Source of the DNA: Magnaporthiopsis rhizophila
Lineage: Eukaryota; Ascomycota; Sordariomycetes; Magnaporthales; Magnaporthaceae
Direction: 5' to 3'
Length of the DNA stretch: 64,000 bases
Assembly (NCBI GenBank): GCA_003049465.1
Contig: PYSS01000072.1
Location: 124,001 to 188,000, forward strand
The notes under the pieces are model-generated. The model did no database searches and was not told the origin of the DNA. It was given only the letters and a program-made list of their open reading frames with translations. Position numbers and translations under genes: made by a program. Of this stretch, positions 1-10,892 are shown piece by piece. Positions within the stretch are counted from its first letter, which is position 1, and every line of letters begins with the position of its first letter.

Positions 1-867
1 CGCGACTATGTAATGTCAGACTGCCTTACTTTTTTCATCCTGGGCTCGACACTCGGTTCGTGGCAGGGAACCCGCGCGGCTGAGGTGTTTGATTCGCTCG
101 ACGTCGTCTCGATGCTTCTACGCGCCGAGGCGAACACGTATCACTCGTGTCCCAGCGAGATCTTAGCCGCAATCTTACGCTCGTCCCAGCTTGCCGCTGA
201 GATGCGTCGAGACGGTGGCGGCGGAGAGGGTCCATCGCCATCGCAGAAAGAGGCCGCAGCCGGGCTCATGCGCCAGCTGTGCGACTTCGATGGGCGCCGC
301 TGGGCCGAGTCGATCGTTGCTGCCCAAGGCTACGGCGGCGCCGATGACTCGGACACTCTGGACAAGGTGCGTGGCAGGGAGCACATGGCCTGCGCCCACC
401 GGTCCGCTGCATGTGCCTACCTCCTGATGGCCGCATTTGAGGCTTTTGAAGGTGACGGCCGCGGTGAAGGCGACGGCGACGATATCGTACAGGTGACGAG
501 GACGGCGACTGAAGGCTTCGCGTCGGACATATTCCAACACCTGGCTTGCATCGCCGAGACCGACATGCTGTTCAAGGGATCCGTGTGGCCCACCTTCATC
601 CTCGGAGCACTCACGGCAGATCCGGACAGGCGGGCTTGGGTGCTGCGCCGGCTGGAGAAGATGTGGTTCACCATCTGCCCTTGGGGATACGTCAAGACGG
701 CCTTGGACACGCTCGTGGCACTGTGGGAGTTGCGAGACGGCCGCGAGCAGCCCGTGTCTTCTGCCGCCGTGATCGGTGACGCGCCAGTTACCGACGGAAG
801 GGACGCAATGCGAGGCGGGTGGCTCTCAGAGTTGAGAGCTCTCAAGATCAACTGTTTGATCGTTTAG
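1..867 (+). CDS. C-terminal part of a fungal transcription factor (fungal_trans_2-like), 5' end outside window
   Basis: The frame is open from base 1 and ends at TAG 865-867; the ATG at 13 is probably internal, because codons before it (R-D-Y-V) continue the same type of sequence. About 288 residues are visible. The opening stretch MSDCLTFFILGSTLG, the mix of hydrophobic helices and acidic/Gly linkers, and the late RRLEKMWFTICPWGYVKTALDTLVALW segment resemble the C-terminal regulatory domain that fungi carry behind an N-terminal Zn2Cys6 cluster (acr-2 type). No zinc cluster is seen here; it would lie upstream of the window. Role inferred: nuclear transcription regulator of unknown targets. 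It could instead be a domain-only protein without DNA-binding part. Confidence 0.6.
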   Translation, partial: RDYVMSDCLTFFILGSTLGSWQGTRAAEVFDSLDVVSMLLRAEANTYHSCPSEILAAILRSSQLAAEMRRDGGGGEGPSPSQKEAAAGLMRQLCDFDGRRWAESIVAAQGYGGADDSDTLDKVRGREHMACAHRSAACAYLLMAAFEAFEGDGRGEGDGDDIVQVTRTATEGFASDIFQHLACIAETDMLFKGSVWPTFILGALTADPDRRAWVLRRLEKMWFTICPWGYVKTALDTLVALWELRDGREQPVSSAAVIGDAPVTDGRDAMRGGWLSELRALKINCLIV

Positions 868-1433
868 TACGTCAAATCTGGCTTGCGTCTGTTTTCATAT
901 CTGCACACTGCGACTTTACCTCATCGAACCATGTTTATCCGAAACCTAGATGCCCACTTCAGGGTGGAAAATAACGCAAGCAATCCTTGACGGGTGCTAT
1001 GTTCGAATGCCGCTCACACCGTTCATTCGCAGGCCTCATCTCAGTGAACAGCACCGACATCACCTGCCTCATTCCCCTGCCAAAAATGCATTCGAGATTA
1101 TCCTATCCTTAGGAGCTAACCGCCACTTTTGGCCATCGCAATGATTAATTAATACAAAACTAACCTATATTTCTAATCGCCATAACGTTCCACGAATCGG
1201 ACTTCTGGGTGTCTATGGTTAATGCGAGCTGACAAATCGGTATCATGCCACCTAATCGCGACATCACGTCTTCTTTGATCAGCCAGCGGAATACTTAAAG
1301 CCGCAGCTTCCCTTCTAAAGTATGACGTCGACAACAAACTCCTGACTCTTGAGTACCACCCAGCAAAGAACGTCAAGACCTCCCTCCAAAAACCCAGAAC
1401 TCTACCCACCTACGCGAGCACCAGATAACAGCC
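868..1433. other. Intergenic region upstream of the Gal80-like gene
   Basis: This 566-bp stretch lies between the regulator stop and the Gal80-like ATG, with both genes on the plus strand. I see no convincing reading frame, RNA gene or repeat. It presumably holds the terminator of the first gene and the promoter of the second. No clear TATA box was recognised. Confidence 0.5.
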
Positions 1434-2648
1434 ATGGCACCCATCCGAGTCGGTCTCGTCGGTCTCTCCGCTAGCGCCAAGACGGCCTGGGCTTCGAAGG
1501 CGCACCTGCCCTACCTCCTCTCGGAGCGCGGCCGGGCCCGGTACGAGATCGTGGCGCTGCTCAACTCGAGCGAGGCCGCCGCGCGCGCCGCCATCGCGGC
1601 CTACGACCTGCCGCCCGCGACGCGCGCGTACGGCTCGGCCGCCGACCTGGCGGCCGACCCGGACGTCGACCTCGTCGTCGTCGTCACGCGCGTCGACAAC
1701 CACCACGCCAACGCCCTCGCCAGCGCCCGCGCCGGCAAGCACCTCTACGTCGAGTGGCCGATCACCCAGGACGTGGCCCACTCGCGCGAGCTGCTCGACG
1801 CCGCCGCCGCCGCCGGCGGGCGCACCATGGTTGGCGTCCAGGGCCGCGTTTCGCCGCCCGTGCTCAAGGTGCGGGAGCTGCTACAGCAGGGCCGCATCGG
1901 AAAGGTGCTGAGCAGCGAGGTCCTGGCCAGCGGGGGCCTCAACAGTCGAGACTCAGTCCCTGCTGGCCTTAGCTACTTTACCGACAGGGCTGTTGGTGGG
2001 AACATTTACACTATTGGGTTTGGCCATTGTAAGTCATCAGAGAGGGGGCTTTTCTTTCCACGGTTTTTGCTAATAGGATAAGTGTATGATCAAATAAACC
2101 ATATCCTGGGCCATATCCAGAACCCTCACGCGCAGCTGCAGATCCAGCGGCCGCAGGTCAAGATCATCAACCCGGCGGACCAAACGTCGTCCTCCGCAAC
2201 CACCAACGTCCCCGACCTGATTGTTGTCACAGGCCGCGTGCCGGGTCCGTCGGACATCATCGGCGACGGCGGCGCCACCGTGCTCCACCGCTTCCGCTTG
2301 GGCACCCCTTTCCCCGGCGAGGCGCCGCTGCGCTGGACCATCAGCGGCGAGAAGGGCGAGGTACGGCTGACGGCGCGGGCTGGCGCGACCCTGCACGCGA
2401 GCGCGTACGATCTGGCCGACCCGCACGACAACGGCGTGACCATAAAAGTCCACGACTTCGCCACGGACTCCCTGGAAAAAGTGAAATGGGCTTGGGGAGA
2501 CTGGAAGGACGGGCTGCCGCTGCTAGCCAGGAGCGTCGCCGAGCTATATGAGCGCTTCGCCGACGGTCGCGAGGTCCCGACGTTTGCTGACGCCTTGCGC
2601 AGTCAGGAGCAGCTCGAGGAGATGCTGGCCTCGGGCGGACTTCAGTGA
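1434..2648 (+). CDS. Gal80-like Gfo/Idh/MocA family protein
   Basis: Exons 1434-2028 and 2083-2648 give 386 aa. The intron 2029-2082 starts GTAAGT, has a CTAAT-type branch and ends AAG; the join restores FGHLYDQINHILG. Residues 6-15 (VGLVGLSASA) form the nucleotide-binding Rossmann turn, followed by the family AHLP segment. At residues 107-109 the sequence is EWP, whereas catalytic members of the family carry EKP with a reactive lysine; Gal80 regulators also lack that lysine. This suggests an NAD(P)-binding sensor or repressor rather than an active dehydrogenase. Length fits the family. Cytoplasmic or nuclear location is inferred. A true sugar oxidoreductase cannot be excluded. Confidence 0.85.
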
Positions 2649-3222
2649 GTAGGAAGGATGTTGCCGGTTTGACTTGGTAGCTAGCCATGCTTCTGCCTCA
2701 TGCGGCTAGTCTGGGGCCAGCGACGGCCCTCCGTGCATCCGGGGGCGCGTGGGTCTTAATTTCCATCATTTTAGCTTTGGGAGGGGGGACCCCAAGGTGA
2801 AGCTATTCACAGGGCAACAATAGTAGTACCAAATGTTTTTTATAACATTTATCTTTTGGCATTATTTATGATACCCAAAACCTCGGAAGGCGCCAGCGCA
2901 ATGTGCAGGCACCTATGCCGAAGTTATTTACCTGTCTATTTGCTTGCCTGCTTAGATGGCGAAGTTTCGTTTTGAGACTGTGGGTGCCACAAAGAAGAAA
3001 AGCGTTGGGAAACCCGTAGGCGTAAAAAAAAGCTGTGGTGATCTCGTTTTGAAACCGTGGCCGCCGGGAGGCAGCAGTGGGAGGTGGGAGGAGTGCTGGT
3101 TTTCAGCCCGTGGGGGCAGCGGGAAAGAAGGTGTGTGGTATGTGTATATGTATTAGGGGGGNNNNNNNNNNNNNNNNNNNNNNNNNNNNNNNNNNNNNNN
3201 NNNNNNNNNNNNNNNNNNNNNN

Positions 3223-3760
3223 TTTTTTTTTTTTTTTTGGTTTTTTTTTGGTTTTTTGTACCCGTGGGGCTCAAGGTTCCTCGGATTTATCCATCGACCA
3301 ACGACGAGAAAATTTTGGACAAAAGCCGTTTGTAAACTGCGTTCTCGCGCAGACGACGGGTTGCGCTGTTGAACCGCACCTGGTCTAACAGGTATGTTTT
3401 GTTGAATAAGAACGAGAACGGCAAACCTCCCCGGGCGTGCGGCCAAAACACACAATCGCAACACCCTGACCTGCCATAAATGTTAGTTATCTCGCGCCAC
3501 GCCCGAAAACGTGCGACCTTCACGGCAAAACGCAGTACGCGACCACTCTGGGTAACCACCACGAGAGACACGAGACGTCGAGATTTGGTTGCGGCTCCTC
3601 CCGCAGTCACGCTTGCGGCCCCACCCTTATCTCATAGTTGGGGTGTCTCTCACCTCTATAAGCTGGCGCGCGTAAAAAAAAAAAGAAAATACAGGCACAA
3701 AATAAATACGAGGAACTTTAAGCCCACGGGCACAAAAAATAAAAAAAAAAGTATATAAAG
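3223..3760. mobile_element. Inverted-repeat (MITE/foldback-like) element, internal to an assembly gap
   Basis: The left arm about 3232-3290 (T-run, then TGTACCCGTGGGGCTCAAGG, then TTCCTCGGATTTAT) is matched in inverted orientation by about 3706-3750 (ATAAATACGAGGAACTTTAA, then GCCCACGGGCACA, then an A-run), roughly 85-90% identical over about 50 bp. The 415 bp between the arms hold no coding frame. The outer left end is lost in the N gap, so target-site duplications cannot be checked. The right end runs into GTATATAAAG, a TATA-like site in front of the next reading frame. A small non-autonomous DNA element is the best guess; a chance or assembly-made inverted repeat is possible. Confidence 0.4.
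3751..3760 (+). promoter_or_regulatory. TATA-like box in front of the SNF2-like relic
   Basis: GTATATAAAG lies about 70-78 nt upstream of the ATG at 3829, which opens the first recognisable coding segment of the helicase relic. Spacing suits a fungal core promoter. It directly abuts the right arm of the inverted-repeat element. It is inferred from the motif only. Confidence 0.35.
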
Positions 3761-3828
3761 CCCGCCTCCCGCCGCTTTCAAAACCTGAACCGCTCCCCAA
3801 ACTTTCAGACCAGCGAACCAATTCGCGC

Positions 3829-6800
3829 ATGTCAGGGTTCCTGCCCTTAACCAGCTACGAGAGGGTGTACGAAGGCCATCCCTTCATTCTTTACCCGACC
3901 GGCAACGAGGGACCTCTTCCGTGCACTGGCAACCTGCCCTGACCCCCCGCAGCGCGCAATCATGATCTGCCGCGGCGACATCAACGACACCACCGCCAGA
4001 ACGGCTCCTGAGCGCGCAAAGCTAGCTATCCCGGAAACTCTCGGTGCAAACTGGCTCCTTTACCTCCGTGTCGCTCGGGTTGGAGGCGCCAGCACAGCCC
4101 TCCGATATGCGACCTCGGACTCGGAATTCTCCCATGGCGGCTTCCATGTCGACACCTGCCTGGATTTACTTCGCCGAGCGTCGCAAGGGCAAACATCCAC
4201 TGGATGGGAAGACCGGGCCGAAACGTAGGGACTCCACACAGCTGACTCCTTATGTTTTCGCCGCTGCCGACAGCGATCGGATCCTTTCAGACGGGGACCC
4301 AGTGCTCGCCGAGAACGCCATCACGTTGGCCAACGTCCGCCTCAGAGGCTACCAGATGGTCGTTACAAGACCCAACGAACAGACTCGCCTTGCCGAGAAT
4401 CCTGGTGCCGCTAGCAATTGGCTTTACAATCGGATGAAGTTCCTTCTGGCGCGAGACGCATTCTCGGAGTTCCAAAACGGCAAGCTCCGCCAGACCACAA
4501 ATGGTGTCGCTGGAAGGGACCAGACAGTGCCTATCTCCCAGGCCGTCCTGTCTTCCATCATTGACGGCATCTACAACAAGGGCGCGGCACTGCCCTCACT
4601 GCAATCTGATGTCCCGGCAGATGTGGTTGAGGAGCTCCCCGCGCTCTTTGGGACCGGCGAGTAGTTCGAGGCATACCTCGCGTCACAGGCGGCGCTTATC
4701 GAAGCGTCCGTGGAGATTGAAAAGCAGCGTGGCGAAACCCAGGAGGAGTGCTACGATCCAGCTGCTCAGCAGCCCGGCCCTTAGGCCCGTCGGCGCCGAG
4801 CAGATGCGCGCGCGCTACCTCGCGCGCAACGACACCGTCGGCCCCGAGCTGGCGGCCGTCGCCCCACAGAACATGAGGAAGGCGACTCAGTGCGGCGGCG
4901 CCGTCCTTACAGCAAGAAGCGGTGATCCGCCGAGGCTCTGGAGGCCGCCACTTCCTCCCCCACAAACTTACATGTACATCGTGGATTTTCGCCAATGACG
5001 TCGGTTCCGGGAAGACGATCTATGGCCAGGCCATTATGAATGGCTATCTCCACCTTCAGAACAGATCCAGCGTTGGGGAGATCACCTGTGGCCCCACCCT
5101 TATCCTCACACCGGCCAACACAGCCATTCAGACCTGGAAAGAGCTCGCAGAGAACTTCAGCCAGCTCCGAGTCATGATTAGCTACGGAATCGCAGTTTCC
5201 CAACGGCGCCGACACTCAGCTAGCCGGCTACACCCTCAATGAACACGATTAGGATAGTCTCATGGCAGAGTGTCAGAACGGAAAGCACGACCTCGAGACG
5301 GCAAAGATCGTCATCATCTCGTCGTACTATACCTTCGCCGCCAGCTACTCCAAGGTGGTTACCGAGGACGTGTACCACAACCGGCACAAGGACATCCGCC
5401 AACACGACATGGTTGTTTGGCGGCGGCTGAAGGGAAACCGCGTGGCTCAAGATGGCTATGGCGAAGAGGATTGCATTGAAGAGGTTGCACACAATACTAC
5501 CAGCAACGTAGATGCGAGCGACACCACCCCCGCCCAGGCAGACTCGCCTGGTGGCTCCTCCGGGAAGCTCCCCGCCATTGACAAGGCCGATCTCACGCAT
5601 AACGACAGGTACGGTCGGAGACGAGGGACAGACTCTTCGAAACCCAGAAGCGACTCTACGCAGGGTCTTTCGCCTGACCCCAACACGACATCGTGGCTTT
5701 TGCACTGCCACCATCACCGTCAACCGGATGACCCATATACTCGGATTCGTCGGCATGATTTGGGATCTGGCCGGGCCTCCAATTCACCCGTCCCTCGTGC
5801 GTCACACTGGGGGAGTTTGAGGAACCAGACTACATGCCAACCGAAGATGGCCGTATGTCGTGGTTCGGGGCCGGCACGCCAGAGAAGCAGAAACGCGACC
5901 TGACCGAGTTCGCAAAACTCGGCTTCAAGTATTGGCTCCTGGCGCCAAGATCTATGGCCAACATGTTCGACCGCGGGACGCCGGATGAATTCTCACAGAT
6001 GCCCTTCAAGGCGACCGATATATTCACCCTCCGCCGCGGCGTGGACACCATGTTGACGCTCCCAACGGGACGCTCGTTTTCCCTTGAGACGCGATCCAGG
6101 ATTCTCAATGAGGAGGCCCGTTTCGGGCTTCGTCACGCCGAGGTGATCCAGGAGACGAACGAGATCCTGGCGAACATCAAGTTCGTTCACAACGACGCCG
6201 AAGACGATGACCCGGCCATTCCTGGAGAGGGCGATCAGACCCCCGGTCCTTGGATGTCGATTTCGCTGATCCGCGCCCTGACTCTTTTGGCATCCTGCTT
6301 CAACGCCTGGCGCATGCTGCACACGTCGGACCAGCTACGAGATATGGATCCGGTGGTTCTGACGAGCTCCTTACAGTCCCATTTGGCGGCTAAGGGAATG
6401 AAGCTTCCATCAAAACTCCAGGTCCAGAAGGTCATCCTGGAAAAAGGGAATGGGAGAGTCTGCCAAGCTGGGTTCGGGGCTGGTCGGGGCCCGCACTGGG
6501 GACATTGGTGTTCAGGGCGCACACATCCGGGTTCTAGATCTTGGAGTTCCACTCTTCCTTGATTCGCTCTCGCTCGGCCGGAGGATTCTTTTTCTTTTTC
6601 TTTTCCCGGACCGAATGGTAACGATATTAAAACTTGCCTTATGGAGAATGGCGAACGGGTTGTTATAACACTAGCTATTGAGGTTTATGGCAGGTCATGG
6701 CCGCATATGAGAGGGGAAAAAAATACACCTACAGCTGCGTCCAGGGCGAGCCAACCATCGCCAAACGCGCTTCTCCGATTTGTGGTACTGCAGCACGAGC

Positions 6801-7713
6801 TCGGCAATGCGCAGGTACAGAGGCGCTCCCAGAGTGAGTAATACACCATCTCGGGGCGGTCAGATGGAGTCAGACAGTCTAGCCTGTTGACTGACGTGGT
6901 ATAAATCCAGGACAGGGGGCCATCGGAAGACACCACGTTGATCGCCTCAACTTGCACCTCAACTGCTTGGGGAAGCATCGCTTATCCCACCCGGAACCAC
7001 AACACGGTGATTCAGGCCTTTGGCCGGCTCAACCGTATCAGCCAAACGGACATGGTGATCTAGCAACATTTGCATGTCTCGGACAGCATTTCCCCTGGCC
7101 GGAATACAGATGCGACCTGACCATCCCAAGTCCATCACCCTCCGCGTTCTCTTGGCGATGACCGTCATCTCTATCACCTTCGGGGACTATCCGTTCAACC
7201 ACTTCGCCTAGTTGGTTGAACCGCCCCAAAGCGCCGATCAGGGCTACAGCGATCGCGCGAAACGGCTGGGCACGTTCTACTCCAGTCTCGCGATGCTCGT
7301 CATCCAAGAGTTGGACGGCGACATGGAACGGGCCAAACTATGGAAATGCTGGTCGATTTCCTTCTTCCTCTCGGCCCTGCCTTCGTCGACCATCAGTACC
7401 AGGCTGAAGAGGGCGGCCGCCGCAACGCAGATGGCATCTTTCCCGACCTCTCCGGGGCAAGAATGCACCCCTTAGCCTGGGAGACGGTCCGCTTCATGAT
7501 GGGGTGGATCGTCAAATACGGCGAACACTGCCGTCCGCGTCCGTGGATGAAACCGCTGGGGGTGCCCAGCAACTTGTCGCCACCGCGGGCAGCAAGGAGG
7601 AACCAGGCATGTATCCAGGCGATTTCCTTGTGCACGCGCTGGGCGAGGACGTGAAAATCAAGGTGGAGCAGGACGAGGCTGTGCCTTTCCGCCGGACCTA
7701 TAGCGAGGGATGG
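3829..7713 (+). pseudogene. SNF2/Swi2-type DEAD-like helicase, multiply frameshifted relic
   Basis: Coding-like segments follow one another in different frames: MSGFLPLTSYERVYEGHPF from 3829; a 4044-4663 frame with TAG at 4662-4664 after which the same frame stays coding-like; DVGSGKT (Walker A) at 4997-5017 followed by PTLILTPANTAIQTWKELAE (motif Ia region); DEGQTLRNPEA (motif II, DExH-like) near 5620; a long open frame 5834-6562; and QAFGRLNRISQTD at about 7010-7050, matching the Q..GR..R..Q motif VI of SNF2 proteins. The order is that of an SNF2 ATPase. At least five frame changes and several stops intervene, more than introns explain. The intact protein would be a nuclear DNA translocase; this copy looks dead. 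Fungal genomes often hold expanded families of such genes. Confidence 0.7.
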
Positions 7714-7736
7714 GGTGCGTATTTGAGCTTGAATCG

Positions 7737-7910
7737 TTTCCTATTTCTTTTCCTATTTCTTTTCCTATTTCTTTTCCTATTTCTTTTCCTATTTCTTTTC
7801 CTATTTCTTTTCCTATTTCTTTTCCTATTTCTTTTCCTATTTCTTTTCCTATTTCTTTTCCTATTTCTTTTCCTATTTCTTTTCCTATTTCTTTTCCTAT
7901 TTCTTTTCCT
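7737..7910. repeat. 12-bp minisatellite (CCTATTTCTTTT)n
   Basis: About 14.5 almost perfect copies of CCTATTTCTTTT run without break, then decay into a C/T-rich tail to about 7960. One strand is pure pyrimidine apart from one A per unit. It follows directly on the last coding-like part of the helicase relic. Translated frames give FPIS or LFLF repeats, which are by-products of the repeat. Confidence 0.95.
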
Positions 7911-8160
7911 GTTTTTTTTCCCCTTCCTATTTCATTTTTATTTCCTTTCTTATTTCTTTTGGACAGGATAACATTTTAACCGAATTTACTTTTCTTTTAA
8001 TGCCGCTCATGCGCGCAAGCCCAATGTGATTGCCTCGCCCGCCTCGCTCGCCTCGCTCGCCTCGCTCGCCTCGCCCGTACATGGCTTCGTCATGGCGTCA
8101 TCATGAGGCTTCGTCACATGATCGGACACACCCATCGATTCTCTGGCATCTTTGATCGGT

Positions 8161-8650
8161 CGACGACAGAGGACGCAAACATGGCGCGCGCGGGTGCCAA
8201 GGCCATTCGTGGCACAAAGCCGTCTCGTGCTCCCAAGGCACGCAAGGCGACCTCGCGCAAGGCCAAGCAGTTCGACCCAACGCAAACACGCCTAGACGCA
8301 TAGCCGTCCAGCACTGCGAAGCCCATTTCACCACCTGAACCCTGGCCCCTCCCGACCTCGAAAAAGCGGCGGCTGACCCCTTCCGCTTGTCCCTGTCCGC
8401 CGATCGGCCAGGCTTGGCCAGATGCCGCGGTCGAGTGACGAAGTGACAGCCAGCCCAGGATGTGAGTTGATTCCGGCTTCAAGTTACTCATTCATTAACT
8501 AACTGTTAAAACAGCGGTTACGGCATCTGATTCTCCACCAGCCTCCCTGGACGCCTAGAGCTCCGTTCAGGGAGCGATCGATACCACACTTCCCGGCACG
8601 GGCGACAACGGCGACGATGACGAGTGAGACACTGAGGACGACATTGTCAA
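8161..8650 (+). pseudogene. Decayed two-exon gene encoding a basic, then acidic protein
   Basis: An ATG at 8181 opens a basic Ala/Lys/Arg-rich frame (AKAIRGTKPSRAPKARKATS) that meets TAG at about 8301 but continues coding-like through a Pro-rich part with SKKRR. A plausible intron follows, with GTGAGT near 8462 and a TAACTAAC branch and ACAG near 8514; behind it comes a frame with DTTLPGTGDNGDDDE and stops. Composition suggests a nuclear or DNA-binding protein. It is not recognised as a family and carries in-frame stops, so it is called a relic. Confidence 0.3.
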
Positions 8651-10797
8651 AATGTCACTCTATGCGGCGGCATCGTCGCGGGGCGCACGCTGTTGATTTT
8701 CCTGTGGGATTCACGCGAAACTGCTCAAATTCCTGACACATCTTTCAAGCCGGGCCAATTCTTCATGGTCGATCATATCGCAATACCCGCGGTCTACTCC
8801 AGCGTCGTGACACTGGCCGAAGCGACCACCAGCACCTATAGCCTGGCCACACGCCGCGTGACAATCAGCAAATGATGTCGATGTAGAGCGTCGATATTGC
8901 GGTTCGCTCCATCGATAGACTCACCCGTCGGGCGAGTGAACTCGATCCATCCTTGACGGATTGCTGGGGTTTAATTCGCCGGGCGATAAAAACTCTTGGA
9001 CCCTGCTTTCGGATGTATCGCTAGAAGCACCAATGTCGCGGTTTTATTCCGGGTGCTATTCTAACACTCGCCTTTTTCAGATGCCGATTTCGACATATTC
9101 AGTCGTACGCAGTGGGCATCTTCAATGAGGGCACGAATGCTCGCGGCGGGACTCGTCTCTCCTCACGTACAGCGACGCCGCCAACGGGTTTTCCCAGATT
9201 TACGTCATGGCACAGACGTCTCCACGCGGGGCCAACATCGAAGGTCGTCTTCAAAGCCAAATGGATTTCCTTTCCCTGCTCACACCAGATTCGGCTCGGC
9301 AGCTAGTGATTCACGGAGTAAGCGCTTTTGACACCGCCTACTCTAAATCCGTAGCATGCCATCTGGACGACCAATTATCAACTTCGCCTGGCAACAGTCT
9401 CGCTTTTCTGGTCACTTCCATCGACCGATTGGTCCGTACGCATGGTTCGCTATGCAATGTGCGAAACACGGCGAATCACTATAAGTGTGCTGGCATTCTT
9501 CGACTGGACCACCCTTTTAACAGACGTATCTGAAGCACTCTGTACCAAAGATGCCGCCAGCTCCGAGCCTTGGCGAAACGCAGTATGCTCCCAGGCGTGC
9601 GTGCCCAATTCGGATAGGCCTGTGGTGCAGCCACATTTCGTCCTTCGCATCGGCATATCGGGCGCGGTAATATTCAACTTCCATCGTAACCACAAGGTTA
9701 AGGCAAACTCCGTGTCGTTGCAAGTGCATCTTCCACAGGTCGCCACCACGTCCACTAGACGACGGCTTCGACACACTATCGTGGTGCCAAAAAGGAACAG
9801 GCCTTCAAGCGCAACCTCTTTTGCTCGGGAGATTCCGGGTGTCGACCTGTTGATCCTCACATCCCGTTCTCGAACCGGCGTTTCCTATCCTTGTTTAAAC
9901 CGGTCGCATAACGAAGCCTGTGTCTGTGGTTGTGCTCGGTGTAGACACCGGCGACGTCCCCCAAATAAAAGCCCGCGGTCCGTATAAACTGCAAAAACAG
10001 ATCGGTAAAAGAGAGGAATATAAAGAGTAAAGGAAAATGCGGCTTGTAGTAAATTAAATGGCATGTAGGAAAAGAACAAAAGATAGGAAGTAGGAGAAAG
10101 GATAGGAAATATGACGAGATATAGGAGTTAGGATAAAAGATAGGACATAAGACGGAACATAAAGAATGAGAGGCGGGGAAAATAAAAAATAAGGTAAGCA
10201 AAGAAATAAACCAAAACTGGAGGAAGACGACAAAACACAAGAAATAAAATAAATTGTGGTAAGGAAAGGAAAAGAAAGCACGGGAAAGGGATAAAACACA
10301 AGAATAAAACCCGACGATGTAGCAAAAGCTGACCCGCAGTATCGGTGTGTTGGACTGTAGTCTGGAAATCTCTCAACTCCAGAATGGCACATACTCGCCC
10401 CAGACTGATGGAGCTGGGATCTGATGTGCAGGCCCAGGTTTGTCCTGCAAGCCGCCGCTTGACAGCCATGGCGCCTTGCGCAGTAGATTTTCATGCATGC
10501 AACTGTGTTACGCGCTTGCGTGTGGCCCTTGTGCGAGGCTCTTGTTCCGTTTTGTGACAACCGGGCGCAACAAAACCAGGAAGTGTCGAAAAATGTCGAC
10601 ATAATTAGCCGGCATGGGACCAGCAGTGGAAGGTTCATCTTCAAGTTTGACTCCAAAGTCTTCAGCTCCTTGGGGTCGGCGGTCTGCCCGTCCTGCCACT
10701 GGGGCTGATGGAAAGAGTATAGCTTAATTGTTAGGGTCTTTGTGGGCGACCCAGCAATGTGTCACTCTGAGCCGGGAAGGCAAGGCTATCATTGGCT

Positions 10798-10848
<51 letters not shown>

Positions 10849-10857
10849 NNNTTTTTT

Positions 10858-10892
<35 letters not shown>

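Larger units (their letters stand above)
2649..3828. other. Intergenic repeat-bearing region with assembly gap
   Basis: No coding gene is supported here. Bases 3162-3222 are N. Two imperfect direct copies of a TTTCGTTTTGAGACTGTGG-like block lie near 2963 and 3043. The inverted-repeat element described separately occupies about 3223-3750. All open frames crossing the N run are artefacts of the gap and of homopolymers. Confidence 0.6.

Noticed and set aside
3057..3464. Open frames spanning the N gap on both strands
   Set aside because: They exist only because N and homopolymer codons contain no stops.
3829..7713. Repeat-induced point mutation as the cause of gene decay
   Set aside because: The region is not strikingly A/T-rich and the damage consists mainly of frame changes; a few stops could be C-to-T but no strong bias was seen by eye.
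7710..7979. Frame encoding FPIS repeats (and an overlapping LFLF frame)
   Set aside because: It is only the translation of the 12-bp minisatellite; no start context, domain or conserved flank.
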